Shown here piece after piece: positions 32,340 to 48,947 of a DNA stretch of 64,000 bases. Below the pieces are notes generated by a model. That model was not told the origin of the DNA and made no database searches. It saw only the letters and a program-made list of their open reading frames with translations. Source of the DNA: Ramazzottius varieornatus (lineage: Eukaryota; Tardigrada; Eutardigrada; Parachela; Ramazzottiidae); NCBI GenBank assembly GCA_001949185.1, contig BDGG01000005.1:682001-746000 (forward strand). The letters run 5' to 3'. The position numbers and the translations under genes are program-made. Within the stretch, counting starts at the first letter, position 1, and each line of letters opens with the position of its first letter.

Positions 32340-35300
32340 TCATTCTTTTCCATTCACACTGGCAGAAGACAAACGCGCCGAGACCATCTTGCCATCGACG
32401 CCACCGTTGTTCGCCTCATCGATCGTCAGCTTCTCCTTGGCCGATGTGGCGGGAGAGGCTGAATGAGATCGCTGGTTATCCACCTTCCACGGGCCTTTAC
32501 TCAGTTGGCTTAGATCGATGGGATGCACGTAGCGCTCCTGCATCACATCCAAGATGCGCCATCCCTTCAGCAGCTCCAGCAGCTTACCCAGCAGCTGCTC
32601 AGATTCGTCGGGACGACGCTGGCTGATGGTGACCTTCAGCGCATCCAGCAGATGATTGTGGATCAGCGTAATGAACTCCACATTCACTAAGCCGGGCCGA
32701 TCTGCAACAGAACAACAATCGGAAGTAAAAACAAGCTCTCACCAGCACAAGTTCCTCTGATGAGTCTTCAGTGAGTTCAGTCTATCAATTCCACCTGCAG
32801 CCATTTATCTGTTCTTGAATCTTGTCTCTTCTTAATTTAGTATTTCAGGTGTAGGCAAATTGGTTGAGCCAGTTCGCTATCTCACGTGGCACACGCCTTC
32901 ATTGTTATTAAATCAGAAACGTGCGCCACTTGGAAAAATGATATTTTGCCCACGTCCCATTCGGTCTGATTAGTCATTACAGCATAATTTTCCTGTAATC
33001 ACGCGAAAAGCTTTCTTTCGCGGGATTATGGTTTCTAAAGATTTCAATGACGACCTACATTTCTGTGGTCGTTCTTAGACATGTTCTATACTTTACTGTC
33101 CGGTTCTGGCCGGGTTTCGCGTTCTGTCCGACTTCACCTGATAGGCAAGAAATTCTTTCATACATGCCACGTCAACGCCATAAGAAATTCTTCATATTTC
33201 CGATTAACTTCTCAATTCTCGAACCGCCCTGTCTGCTCGTCGCGGCAATACCGCGTAAGTTTTATGCAGAAATAACTGCGCACAAAATCCATACATCCAT
33301 ACTCATAGTTCTTCATGACAACTAATAGCAGAGGTGTCAAGCTGTGCCGATCAGTAAATACATGCAAACGACGCACGTGTTTTCGCGGAGAGAGAGAGAC
33401 AGAGGGAGACCATCGCGAAACCGGTATCGTCTACAAGAAACTCGACACCGCAGAATGCGCGAACCTCAGCGTTGCGCCAGCAAGAGAGCTCAGCTTGACA
33501 AACCTTCAAGGCTACAACGAACTACTGTCCTGACTCTTGAGCAAACACTAATCAGTACTGGGTCTACTCTACACGGGTGAACTTGCAGCTGACAGCTCTG
33601 CAAGTACTTCAGCCGATGTCAGGCGAGAGAACGTCGCAGTTAATTATTGACGTTATTTTTATCTCAGCTGACGTTTGTCGGCAGGCTCGATCGGCGCCGT
33701 ACTCTCTTGTTACACAACTTCTGTGCTATCAGCGCATTCTTCCAAGCGTGCTTGTGGTACTGACTACTGACACGGAGAAGACTATGTTCCATCGGGTTTT
33801 ATCGCTACTGACTCATCTCTTACTTGTCCGGGTGGGTTGCTTCCTCAACCAAACAAGCGCAGGCATAATCGTGTCAGCGCCACACTTACACAGACGTGTT
33901 AAGTTTCTGCCGATGATACACTGCAAATGTAAATATTGGTTCAGGTTTCGGTGAGAGTCTCTCCCGCGCTGTCTCTCGCTTTCTAGCTCGCTCGCTGGCA
34001 TTCTGAAACAGCGATCGCCTAATTTCTCCGTCGCTAGTCTTTCCGGTTTGCGCCCGCTAGCCAAGAACGCCTACATCAAACCCAACATTGAACCTGTAAC
34101 TGCCTCGCACTTACACCACGTTGACTGTCTTCTATCCTCGCATGACTGCACCCAGTCATTCCTATCAATTTCTAATTACACCGGCCATATAAAAAAACCT
34201 GTTAATCTTCTCCAAAATTCAACAGTGCTTTATAGGATCGAAAATGAAGGCTTTACTATTACCTGGTCGGACGATGAGGATCGTCTTAAGCAGCGCCAGT
34301 TCCTCGAAGCTGAGCTGCAGTGCGTTAATCTTGGCCGCCATCTCGAAGACGGTTATCAAGAACTCGTCCGTCAGGAACATTTCCATCCACTCGCGCGAGT
34401 AGAAGGTTTTCGTTTCGTGAAAGATGATGTAACTCTTTTCATCCCGCAGGAAACGAGACGAATGTACCTGCCAAACATTCCCAAGTCCTCATCACAGAAC
34501 CCTGATCATGTGAGCATGTTTATGCTCATCCAAAAATATTCATCAGAAATTGGAGGATTGATTTCGAATTTCCGAACATAAAGATACTTCTTTAACATTA
34601 TTTCTACTACATTCGACTATTTCTTATTGTTCATTCGAGAGTCACTGTACCATCCAAACATCCAAGATGCTGGTGCGTAGCAATGAGTGTTGATCATCAA
34701 TGGAGAGTGAGCGGAATCCCAAAATAGACGATTCACTGAGGAGGACAACTCGCTTGACTTGGGTGATCAATCGATCCTTGAGAACGTCGCGCATCTCTTG
34801 CGGTGTTCTCTCCGGCACACAAGTCTTCTGCGAATGCAATCACAATATTCGAAACTGTGCGCTTGTCAAGGCCGTCCATCTCTTCTCAATAGCCAACCTT
34901 CTACTCACCGGAATCTTCCCACTTGACATGGCTTCATTCATGAAAACCTCGTTCGCCCGCGTTTCTTCTCCATAAATTTCTTCGTTCCCTCTGGCGACCA
35001 TACACTTCGTAAACTCGCACATGCTAGCCTTGAGCCGCGAGTCGGTCGGGTACATACTGTAGAAGTCTATCATGACATGGCCCGGAATGGGGATGCCAGC
35101 CTGGAACTGCGCGACCAAGCTCCTGGCCAGGCTGTACAGGTCTCTACATCCGCTGAATCCACCCGCTGGTGCGAGTGCACTCGGTACTCCGTAGCCAATT
35201 CTTCCCGCTGATGAAACGGGAATCTGGTCGTCACGAACATACGTCGGTCGGAACACCAGCACGTCACTCGGAACTACGGAGAAAAAAGTCCAGATATTTG

Positions 35301-37438
35301 ACAAAAGCGAACAATTGAAGTCAAAATCTCGGAAAACATTTGGACAAGATCGCTCTTTTCAGTGACGCGCGCTTTCAGGCAAAACCACTGGAACCGTGCG
35401 TCACCTGAAAAAAATTGCTTGTTGAGCTTCCAACAGCCTGAATCTAATCGAGAAGAATTCGCTCGTCAGAAGCACCAACGCGAAAAATACTCTGTTCCTT
35501 CACACCCTTCGTCCAATTTAAACACAGGAAGATTTCCATCAGACTGAGCTTCCGGAACAGCAGACAAAATTAACTTCCGGTGGGTTTGAAATACATGACA
35601 AAAAGCTTGGTTCAAATTCGAATTTTATTCAAAATGAGAGGATATTCCTCAATAATTCTGATGGGAATTCTTACCGACTGGCATCGACTGATGTCCTCCA
35701 CGAAGCGCTGGATTCATGACGGCTACCGCCGTCTTGCTGTTGGCCATGACGGCCTTCATCTGATCCTCGGTGGGCAGTTGCATGTCCGGTATATTCTCGT
35801 TGACGTCCCCGGTGATGGCCATATCAGCCAGCGTTAAAATTCTGCAATTCTTCTTCGGATTGATTCCCGCCCCACTTTCCGCCGCTCTGGCAAACGGCAT
35901 TTGGAGCATCCATCCATTTGAGCTTGTGAAAGTGTTGTGACTATTCTCGTCTGATCGCTTGCTCGATGTGCCCTGCTGGTCACTCTGTCCCTTGTGTGGA
36001 GTCTGGCTGTGACTGGACATGGTCTGTGTCTGGTCATCATGGCTCAATTGACAAGAAGTAGATTGCCAAGTGTGACGTCCGGCTTCTATCTCGGTGGCTG
36101 TTTCTGTTAATGCGCCAGTTGTTACGGGCTGCTGATGCTGCTGGTAACCGCCCACATTGTCTCCTATCGATCGATACTGCGACTGAGCCAAAGACATTTG
36201 ACGTGACGTCTCATCCAGTGAGGAATGTAGACGCTCACTAGCCTTGAATGCTGGCTGATGTGAGTGCTTTACTTCGGTGTTGTAGGGGTGAAATCGATAA
36301 GCGCCAGACTGCAGAGGAGAAGTCGAGGGAACGTCTTTCCCTCCTCCAACGTAACGCGCTTGCTGTTGCTGCTGTTGTTGCGCCTGCTTTTCCAGAGACT
36401 TCTCAAACGCACCTCGAAACTCGTCAATGCTGGTTGTCATGGCCGTGTCGGTCGAACCGCTTTGCAGCGAACCTTCGAGAAAACAGGAAAAATCCCAATC
36501 ATCATCAATCAAGAGGAGGAATTCGAATGTTGACGACTCCAAAGTCGGACGGAAAATTCACATATAACCACAAAGGTTCTCGAAGATCGTAGCTCAAGTC
36601 CGTGAAGTCATTTCGCAAAATTCAAGAAACAGAAAGATCACAAATTTAAAATGCATATTAAAATGTTCAAAACAAAGTTGACAAATTCAGTAAAAACAAT
36701 TCACAGACGGATTTGCACTACACTAAAGGTTTGTACGGATCAAGCAAGGTTGGTATGAAAGTCAAGAGGCCGCCCTAGAGAAATAGTCTTACCAGCATCG
36801 CTGCCGGGCGATGAAGCCACTTCATCGGTGTTGGTGGTGGAGGTTGAAGCTCCATTACTGGCCTGCTTGTCACGTCCTCTGGACTTTTTGCCGGTCACCA
36901 GCGCCTGTTCCTTGACGGCCTTGGGTATCCGACCCATTTTCACCGCTGTAAAAGCGAAAATCAAAGGTTAAGACACATACAATTCGAGGAACACCCCGCG
37001 GGACATGGCAAACTGGCTCATGTAGTAATAATTATACCGTCTAGAGCCATTCCAGCTTCCACGCATTTACGAAATCGACAGGCTTTGCATCGGTTCCGCG
37101 TGTCCGGTCCCACGTCACACTTGTTCCCGAAGAAGCAGCGAAAAGTCCTAAAGACTGGTAAGCTGCGTTTGAAGAAACCCTGCAAAGTAAAGCCATATAT
37201 ATCGATCGATAAGAACTGGGAGAATATTATGTCGTCATCACAAATGTAATGTCATGTTAAACTTGTCTTGATTGATTGATCAACGGAAAAGCAAAAAATG
37301 GCTTACTTTGCATCCTTCGCAGGTATTGGCTCCGTAGTGATTCCCCGTGGCTTCCGCAGCACAGACTTGGCATCTGCCAAAGGGAAAAGGGGTGAAACCA
37401 CGTCCGCGAGGAATAGGCATGCCGTTCTCCATTTCCAT
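32340..37438 (-). CDS. nuclear receptor, NR1-like
   Basis: Ligand-regulated or orphan transcription factor. Eight exons join in frame: 37438-37307, 37179-37038, 36945-36793, 36472-35675, 35273-34909, 34827-34651, 34467-34263 and 32701-32340, giving 777 aa. The DNA-binding domain starts almost at the N terminus. Its first finger uses Cys 23, 26, 40 and 43, with P-box EGCKGFFKRS; the second uses Cys 59, 65, 75 and 78. The C-terminal extension MGRIPKAVKEQA resembles NR1 receptors. A long Gln/Ser-rich hinge follows (about residues 143-410), with a QQQQQQQ run. The ligand-binding domain includes the signature around SILGFRSLSIDDQHSLLR and later MEMFLTDEFLITVFEMAAK and VRPDRPGLVN. A 70-residue Ser-rich tail ends the protein. 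I cannot name the subfamily. Upstream 5' exons are possible. Confidence 0.9.
32883..32933. repeat. family 1 hairpin in nuclear receptor intron
   Basis: Arms CACGTGGCACAC and GTGCGCCACTTGG. The left arm is diverged. It lies in the 1.5-kb intron before the last exon. Confidence 0.65.
32934..34262 (-). other. remainder of long last intron of nuclear receptor
   Basis: It holds several short open frames on both strands but no recognisable domain. The intron (32702-34262) is the longest in the gene. The flanking exons join to give VRPDRPGLVN, the expected receptor sequence, so nothing is missing from the coding region here. Confidence 0.6.
35343..35432. repeat. family 1 element, diverged
   Basis: TTTCAGTGACGCGCGC and GTGCGTCACCTGAA form the inner arms at about 35357-35408. 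Outer arms GACAAGATCGCTC and TTGCTTGTTGAGCTTCC match the family. It lies in a nuclear receptor intron. Confidence 0.6.
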
Positions 37439-38930
37439 GTCGCTCCGGTGCGGACGAGAAGCGAGTCTGTCCAGCGTCAGAGAACAATTCCGACCATCTG
37501 GCCAAGTATTTCCAGCTTGCTAATTAACCATCCACTGCATCCAGACAGATCAAACGGTGTTCTTTCAGGAGCATGTCGACAATGTCAGAATCCTTCCGGT
37601 CATCTGAAGAAAACGTCTCCTGGTGGTGAAATAAGCCTGCAACCCAGAAAGAAACTGATAGACACCATAGTAAATTCTCTCCAATGGTTCCCAATGCAAC
37701 TAAAACACTGGGTAATTAGAATACATGATGGTGTACCTTATAGCTCTGATATTTGCCGAGAAGAAATGCTAGGAAAGAAGTTCGCGGACAAAAGAAAGAC
37801 TGTTCGGGTGCTGCAGGCTAGAAAGACTCTAGTCGAGCCGTCACTGCGTTTCCGATCTTGCCAGACATGTTGTATGTACGTCCAACTTGTAGACTCAGCA
37901 AAGCTCGATTAGCTCTATAAGAACGAATAAACATGCGTGAGAGAAGATACGAATACAGTAAAACGTCAATGACTGGTAGAACAGCGAACCTTATGGAAAA
38001 CTCTGCCACTGCGCGCGCGCGCGTATGTCTCCCAGTTTCCGGTTCCCGCGTCCGATGGATTCATGCGGTACAAGCAAGGGCAATCTGCCAAGAATTTCGA
38101 GAGGGGCTGTTTCCCAGGCTCCAAAAAAGACGCTAGACTACGCCGTTCGGTATTTTGTACGACGTACCACGTGGTTAATGCGGTCCTCTTTACGTCTCAT
38201 TCACCACGTGATCAAATCAAGAAAATTTCGTACAGAACGGTTTGTGACGATTTATTCACTTGCTTTTTTATCCAGGACAAACCTGTAGATGGCGCTGTAT
38301 TAAAAAACCATTGATCTACGACTGACGAATGAGCAGTGTTCTCCAACTTTTACCGACCTTCCGTATGGCTTGCCAAAAGCGCTGAATAATGATGATCTAA
38401 GCAAATCGCACTGAAATTCGAATGACCTGATTTTCTGAATAAACTCAGATTTCATTTGATTTCCGTTTAAATTTCATTGAGGGATTGGTTTTATGGCAGG
38501 CTGGGCAAAATCGGCTTTGGTGTCTCAAAGTACGTCGGTAAAAGTTTACCTGGCGAACACTGCGAATGAGTGTAGTGTACAACATCGGCCATCTCGCTCA
38601 GCAGATCGAACATGCAGGGTGTTGATAGTTTTTGCAACGTCAAAGTGTAATAGTATTCGCATATTCCTTATAAGCGAAAAAATCACCAAAATAAAACTCT
38701 CACGAAAAAAATAGAATAGAATCTGATGCTATCACCAACAGACCAATGCAATCCGCGAGCACTGATCGACGAAAATACATATATAGTTTCGGTCCTTAAA
38801 ACAATAAAGACTACTGTTAACATCGGAACTTCACATCTGTAACCAGAACCTGACAGATGTCAATTCAATACGACTCAGCATCGTTCATTGCCGTTGCGGA
38901 ATTGCTGTTTGGCCTAACCTCCGCAGGTCC
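37439..38930. other. intergenic, no gene seen
   Basis: This lies upstream of the receptor start and past the F-box gene stop. The frame upstream of the receptor ATG stays open back to a stop near 37520, so a 5' exon could join there. The remaining open frames are short and without domains. A CG-alternating run near 38013-38022 (GCGCGCGCGC) is notable. Confidence 0.45.
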
Positions 38931-40588
38931 TTACGGAAATGTTATCGCTGTTACAACAGTCACCGTTGCGCGTGAAACCAACGTGTTGAAGCTTGTCGGA
39001 GAACCGTCGTCAAGGATAGGTAAATACTGGTTCCCCATAATCTTTTTTGCCCTACCACCGAGTACCGGAACACCGGGAAAGACCTTTCGTAGGAGGATCA
39101 TATCACACTGCGGAATCTCTTTGCTCGTCCCACCAGGCCACATTTCCGTATGGTAGAACACAAACCCTTGCTGGAACTTTCCAACCTGAAAGTGCAAGGC
39201 GCGAATCTTCTCGTCTCGTTCCTCCCTGCTATCCGACATGTCCAAGATTACTTGATATGCGGAAACCGCGCCGGAGAGCACCATCCACTCTTCAGGAGCC
39301 ATCCTGTCAAAGATCTGTGTTTCGAACAGAAGGATGGGGTATCCGTACTCCATTCCTTCTATACTCGAAGGGAGGTCCCTCACGCACATCATGAGTAGTT
39401 TCGGAGAGTATTTCTTTTCTATCAAGGCTACCAGCGGATACAGATTTCTCCGGTCCCGACCGGCAGACACGTTGAACAGGCTGTTACTGTAGTTGAAGTA
39501 CCGATGAACGACTCGCACATTCGGCATGGGCGGAAGGATAACCATGGCCAAATCCTCGCTGTGCCACAGGAACATTCGGTTCAGCTCGTTGCGAGATAAC
39601 CGGGAAGAATCCTCGACGTAAGGTGCGTGATGGGAGAAGGGCTGTAGCACACTGAAGAGTCGCATGTGCCATACACGAAGCTCGTCGTCATCTCCCTTAT
39701 TCAGCACGGAGTTTAGCAGTTCGTCAAACTTCCCTACCTGAAAGACATAACAGTAAACTGAAAGTATTTGGTGTGCACTATTGTACGTATAATGTATGCA
39801 GATAGAAGCGCCTTCCGGCACCAGCTGCATATAACACACATGACTATTGTATTATGGGAATTCATATATGAGGCCTCCATTACCTGCGGGTTCCCGTTCT
39901 TGTCGTAATACCGGACGTCATATTGAAAAGTATCTGGAGAGTAGAAAATTATCACATGTTCTGGAATGATGAACAGGTCCTTCAACAATCCATTATAGAT
40001 CTTTCCTTGCGGAATGAATTTGGCGGTGCCGTACGACAGGTTGAAATGGCGGATGAAGTTCTTGCGATAGATGAATTCGCATTGACGACGGCCTGGTTTG
40101 TCTTTCTCTTCGTCGACGAGACTGTAGAAGGAACGGGATACCTGTCCCAGGGATAATAAATCTTTCATCGGGAGACGGCGTAAATAGCGACTATACACTG
40201 GATACATTAACAGCACTTCTTCAAACAAACTATCAGGCTCTTCGGATGATGCGCCATCGTTATCCACCGCTTCAAAGGTACTAAGGACATTCTGTAGGAA
40301 GGACGGATCTGACAATGCGGAAGCCATTTTAGGCTGGAACTCAGGAAGTCCTTTCCCCGTGTCCACTTCCGGTTGGCTGTTAGTCACAGCGCGTCCCATG
40401 ATCTCATCATAATCAGGCAAGCCATCGGTTACTCCGCCAAGTTCGTCGGCGGATCTGCTTTTGACATCCTGCAGAAGACGTACTTCTTGCTTTACTACAG
40501 TAAAGGGAGGTGGGTCATCCAGCGATAGCTTTTCCACCTTCCGGTGATGTTCGGATGATATACGGCGCAGATCACGGATACTCAACAT
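38931..40588 (-). CDS. F-box protein, FBXO22-like (tentative)
   Basis: Exons 40588-39884 and 39737-38931 join in phase 0 and give 503 aa. Residues about 128-160 form an F-box-like helix set (RRLPMKDLLSLGQVSRSFYS). Such motifs bind Skp1 and place the protein in an SCF ubiquitin ligase. The C-terminal half has GFVF and, at 451-463, RKVFPGVPVLGG, followed by a hydrophobic end. That order resembles the FIST_C region of FBXO22 (human FRKFFPSVPLFG). Overall similarity is low by eye and the protein is about 100 residues longer than human FBXO22, so the name is tentative. It is divergent from the WW-domain gene. Confidence 0.5.
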
Positions 40589-41612
40589 GGTGCGTTCTGC
40601 GAACGTGGAGATTTATCAGTATTCAGAACGGTATTTTCTCTGCAGAGAACAACCATTAGAAACGAACAACGGGATCGAAGCTGGAATAAAAGGTTTCACA
40701 ATTGTCAATTATAGAATTACCGTTAGAAGAAGACACACTTCCCTCTCGACAGCATCCGGCAAAGGATGTATGTGAAAACGCTGCGCTTCCTGTAGTAATA
40801 TCGGATCGAGTTAACAGTAGTGGACACTAGGAAAGCCCAAAAGAAGAACGAATGGAAAGGAAACTTACCGGAGCTCGCATCATGTGATGTTATAAGTTTT
40901 CAGAACAGCTAGACAAAAGCTGTGATTTCTATAAACGCTTTTCGTGGCCGTTCATGGTCTGTGCTTGACAATATCGAAGGCGACAGCGACGAAATTTTCC
41001 TCGAACTCTTGACTACAAATTGTGGAGCATGCGAAGCCTGAAACACTGTGCAAAACCGGGAAACCTGTGCATTTTACGTAACAGAAAACCACTGTCTGAA
41101 ATTTTGGAAGTTCTCCTCCACCACTCGAGCCTCGACTGCCGCCTCGAGGAAACTTCATGTTGTTCTCCGCTTCATGTTATTCTCCGCTTCACCCACCAGC
41201 TCGACGGTCATTTGAGTCATTTAGAGCACGACGTTGAGTCATGGACCAGAGCGGGCCGCACTAACGTGCACCTAGATACGGGCCTAGTCTGATATAGGCG
41301 ACCAGACGTTTGTAGGTGCGTGATGCAGAGGAACTGGTTGATATGCCCGTGAGCACGTTGTACGTACGTATGAACTCTAGGGCCTCTGGCTCTCTAGGCG
41401 ATTTTAAAGTTTATCAGCATCAGAAATCCCTGCTGTTTTGATGTGTCAGCGACGTCTTCACAGTTCTCGTTCCTCTGAAGCGCTTTCCATCACGTTTCCC
41501 TGGACTTGGATTGATAAGTTGAATTTGGTTTACGTGGAAAAGTAGTTTGTAGCAGTGAGATGCGGTTCAAGACGTCAAGATTTCTGTTCCCAGCATTCAT
41601 GAGTTTCGAGCC
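40589..41612. other. divergent upstream region, F-box / WW genes
   Basis: About 1 kb between two outward-facing start codons. The open frame 41020-41292 has no domain. I see no conserved promoter element and neither hairpin family. Confidence 0.4.
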
Positions 41613-44600
41613 ATGAATGGGACCAGTAGCTCCTCAAGGTTGGTATCATTTGACTTCTGATTGGAGAACCTTCTGATGGATGATCAGAATTGTTTTCGTT
41701 CTACTTCTGAGCAAAATTGGGCTGAAGAAGGACAAGGAGCGATTTTTCTCTTTGCAGAAAGCAGTCTCCCTCACGAAAAGCTGACCGATCCAATCGATTA
41801 ATCAAGCGCGACAGTGAACGATCTCATCAGTCCTCGACTAAATTACGAGGCCCAGAAAACGTATGTTGTACTTATCGAACTTTCCTGGAAGATAACCTCA
41901 GCTTTACCTGCTCTTCTTACAGGGAAGATCTCCATCACCCAAAGCCAGTAGTTCTATGGTGGCAGTGGAAGGACGTCCTCACTACAGAGATGCAGCGCAG
42001 GAAAGCTTCTCCTCGGCCGCACGCTTTCGTACCAGAGAAAGACAGTCCTCACCACCAGTTCGATCCAACGGCGGGATAGTAAGGTCAGACTACAGCAACG
42101 AACGACGGCAGCAAAACTGGTCAGCGCAGAATGGGCGTTTACGGAATGATCGTGAACAGAGGCAGTTTCCTGACTCGCGACAACGGTCTACTGTCCGCTC
42201 CTTCGACCACAGTAGATTTCCCAAAGATTTCCCCGATGATCGACGGACGTCTTTCCAGAATCGACGGTACAACAACTCCACCAGAAATCGCCATGAACAG
42301 GATTCCTGGGAAAGAGCAACGGGTAGAGTGCGTGGAAGGAATGATCCTCAGCCATCCACCGTCACGCAGCGCACAGATAGCGCTCTATCCAAGAAATCTG
42401 ATGGATCAACCAGAAAATCCCTCTCCACTTCTTCCAGGTCTTCTAACCACGTTCAGAAATACAGGAAAAAAGGTATGCAAGCTTTTCCTCGAATTTTCGT
42501 CTGTTCATATATGAAAACAAATTGGTCTTAACTTTAAATTTCATTAGAATGTGAATTTATTGCGATTTTTCTGTACTGTGCCACTCTTTGCAGACACGGA
42601 CAAACCTTCGGACAGGACGGGAACATCATCCTCTGCTAACTCCACCACCGATGAAACGCGCACGAAAAGTGCGCTGGATAGATCGGGCGATATATCGGTC
42701 AGCTATTTAGTGGTGATTTTGCAGTGTGGTAAACTACGTAGTTATAAGGAAGATTAATTTTCTTGTTGGTAATAATTACAACTTTTGACCCCTTAAAGAA
42801 CGAATTCGCTTGTTTTGCTGACGAGTTTGGTTTTCTTCGCAGAGAGCGTCCAGTGCCGAGAGGAACGGCGATCATCCTGTCAACGGCACTTCCCATTCTA
42901 AAGAAGTGACGTCTTCTGTGATCCTGACCAAGAAATGGATACGGCAAATGTCTAGTTCTGGTAAACCATACTACTTCAACACGGTAACGAGAAAATCTGT
43001 GTGGACAAAGCCGGAAGACTGGGTCGACGATGAAGATATGTAAGTCTTTTCTGCTCGGCAGCTTTTGTGCTTCTTCTAAAATGTCTGCCCTTTTATCTCA
43101 GAACTGCTAAAGATACACCGAACGACGACGATTCGGAACCGGAGAGACCTGCACCTAGTCAGCCAAAGCGGAAACTGTCAGAAGTTGAGCCGTCGGAGGT
43201 TTCCACACCTTCGGCGAAACGCACGCAGAAGATAGTCATACCTGAGAACCTTTTGGGTAGCCCGATCAGTGAGGATTCCGACGCGGCTTCCTCTGGTGAG
43301 TATCTGACAGGTCGAAGGTTCTGAGCTTTGCCAAAAAGGGATACAAGATGTCTTTTCTGAATATTCGGGAACGCTGAAGAATTCGGTTCTTTTTACAGTA
43401 GCCTCACCGACGCCGTCTGAAAAGATGGACGTGTCGGATGTGGATGAGAGTAACTGCACAGCTCGGGGATCCCGGAACATTGGTGCGACATCCAATCGAA
43501 CGTCTCCGGTATCGCGGAGGAAGAGTGAATCAATGAAGACTTCTCATTCACCAAGAAAAGAAACAGGCAGTCCTCCTCGTCCATCCACGGCTCGAAGAAC
43601 GAAAGCTCCGACCAAAGAAGATCTGCGAAAGTTGGCCGAGTCTGACGGTACGCATTTCCACCTTGTCTGTTCACTGTATTCAATTTAACACAGTTCACAA
43701 CTCATTCCGTATAAATATTACTGTTTTTCCAGATCCAGAGAAGAGAAGGACGGAGAAATTAGAGCGTGTTGCTAATTGGATGTCGAACCGTAAGTTTTGC
43801 TCTGATCGTTCGTGCGTTTTTATCTGCTTTGACAAGAACGTGGGAGCTCGGCAAACAAACTTGACAAGGTCTCTTTCAAGTGGCTCGCTCCTTCAGTTAG
43901 TAACAATGAAAACGTGCGCCACAATGGAAACTTAATTTTGACGAGTGTGTTCCGAAGGTTCCGAGCTTCCAACTAGCGTAAATGGTTGAACACGGAGAAC
44001 ATTATAGAAGCGCTGAATACCGTACGCTGCTTTGTTGATAGAAGAATGAAAAAATACTTTTCTTCGTAGTTGGTGGAACCCCGACGGAAGTGCACGCTTC
44101 GCCTGCCTTAGAGCAGGATCCCGGATCGCCAGTTTCCTCTGAATCTTACGATGATTCGCCCTGTCCTTCCAAGAAGTAATTAGCAGTCTATACTCTTGGA
44201 ACTTGGTTGGGGTCCTTGTGGATTGACGGTAAACGTCTCATGACGGTTGTTGTCGTAGGGATGTGGAGATAGAGTCGCTACTAAAACCAGAGGAGGTGGA
44301 AACTAACCCTGCATCCGGGACATCCTTGATTTCTCCTCTGACTTCCAACAGTTTCAGTCGTATTCAACTTCCTCTTTTCGACCTGCCGGATCACTTCGAA
44401 TCCTCCATCCTGACTGATCTCTCTGTCTTTCTCGATTCGGCCTTGTCAGTTTCGTTTCGAAATGTGAAGATGGACAACTTGGAGGAAGAGGTAAGAACGA
44501 ATCGATATACAGTAGTATTCGTCTCTGTTGAGCAAAAATTTCTTACCTATCGTTTCCTTATTTCCAGAGGTTCCGGCAGTTGACAGAAGCTCGGCTCGCA

Positions 44601-45099
44601 CTCTTTTCGTGCACGGGTGAGAAGGCTGTTCAGATGAAGTCGAATTTAACGGACATTCGACACAAGACAACCACAACTCGCTCTCAAACCAATGAGTAGG
44701 TTTTACTTGTCGCTCGTCTGTCTTTCTCGATTGCAAATCCTTCGGCTCTCTTGCACTCGAAACTTTTCAGTTTGTCTTTGTTATATTGTATAAATGACTT
44801 CTTCCCTTTGCAGTATCATGTTCCTGGATACGCTCGAGAACGAGCTGTGGCAGTCCATACATGCACGGTCGGAAGTTAAGACAGAACAGCCATCGTCCCG
44901 AGCGGAAGTCAGACCACTTACAGAAGCTAAACCTGCGGTAGCGGCAGACCTGAAGATTGAACCCGTGGAAGCGCAAATCATCAAGGAAGAGCCTGTCGAA
45001 GTAACGAGTAGTCCTGATCTGAAGAATGAAGCACTTTCATCTCTGGCTCCAGTGAGCGCGCCGTTCCCCTTGGAAGAAAGAAACGGTATTACAACATGA
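41613..45099 (+). CDS. WW-domain nuclear protein, WAC-like (tentative)
   Basis: Twelve exons join in frame: 41613-41638, 41758-41860, 41923-42472, 42594-42697, 42843-43039, 43102-43295, 43399-43647, 43733-43789, 44070-44175, 44259-44490, 44568-44695 and 44814-45099, giving 743 aa. The N-terminal 260 residues are Arg/Ser-rich and probably disordered. A single WW domain follows (WIRQMSSSGKPYYFNTVTRK, then SVWTKPEDW). The middle is Ser/Pro-rich, and a helical, weakly coiled region lies near 600-650. The tail has two SUMO-type sites (LKIEP, IKEEP). One WW domain after an RS-rich N terminus, with a C-terminal helix, is the plan of WAC, an adaptor for H2B ubiquitination, but I cannot confirm orthology. 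The donors after 41638 and 42697 are weak. Confidence 0.6.
43842..43970. repeat. family 1 element, near full length
   Basis: It starts GGGAGCTCGGCAAACAAAC, has inner arms CAAGTGGCTCGC and GTGCGCCACAATGG, and ends CCGAGCTTCC. It lies in an intron of the WW gene. Confidence 0.75.
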
Positions 45100-45893
45100 C
45101 AAAATGTCTTGCGTTCTTCTTTCTACTCCTCGGACCTGGTTTCTTTTCGGCTTCTTGCAAATCGTGATCTGCATGCTTTGCTTTTACATTTTTCTACGAG
45201 TTAACTCTCTCGTCGGATTCTAAACGGCGGAAAAAGCATTCTGTCCCGTTGATATGACTGATCCTTTTTGTACAGTGAAGTTTTGGTCGATTTTGTCTCT
45301 TTATTTATTGTTCTGATACAGGAAGCTTTACCGCACAAAAGAAATTGACATGTGTTAACCGCTTCTACCCACCGAAGTCAGTCGGAACCTGCCTCACTGC
45401 ACACGGAAGTACAAATCCCCATGCAAAAATCGAGATGAGGGAGTCGAATTTCGCTTTCCAACCGAGTTCTGGCTCGTTCGAAACGCGAAACTAATCTAAT
45501 CCGACTGCCATCCACTGCAGGGCGACAAATCCGCTTCTGGCGTGAGTTCCCGAATGGTTCTGCAATCTAAGTTTTTCCCAGTTGATCTTAACAAGAATAA
45601 GCCAAGAACGATCAGTTCACTTTATATTCTTAGTTTTTCCCTTTCATTGTGGACGTTGCCATTAGTTGAGTCACGCCCCTTGACCTTCAAACGCCTGGCG
45701 CCCTCTGCCGACTCCGTAAATTCAGCATAGGCCGTTGAACGCTTGCCGTTTCCAGGCTGCATAAGCTATTCAGTTGCAAATTTCCTTCTCGCAGCCGTCA
45801 ACGTCTAGGTCGTAATCATTCGTGTCTTTTCTGGCCATCTGAATATTACACGACACATCGTATCTGCTTCCTGCTCCTCAACAAGCCAGCAAA
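45100..45893. other. WW gene 3' end and alpha-tubulin promoter
   Basis: No coding region seen. The first part is T-rich 3' flank. The last 200 bp precede the tubulin start codon exon and presumably hold its promoter and 5' UTR. Confidence 0.45.

Positions 45894-48947
<3,054 letters not shown>

Noticed and set aside
38013-38022. GCGCGCGCGC run as a functional Z-DNA or regulatory site
   Set aside because: A ten-base alternating run is too short to support a claim without data.
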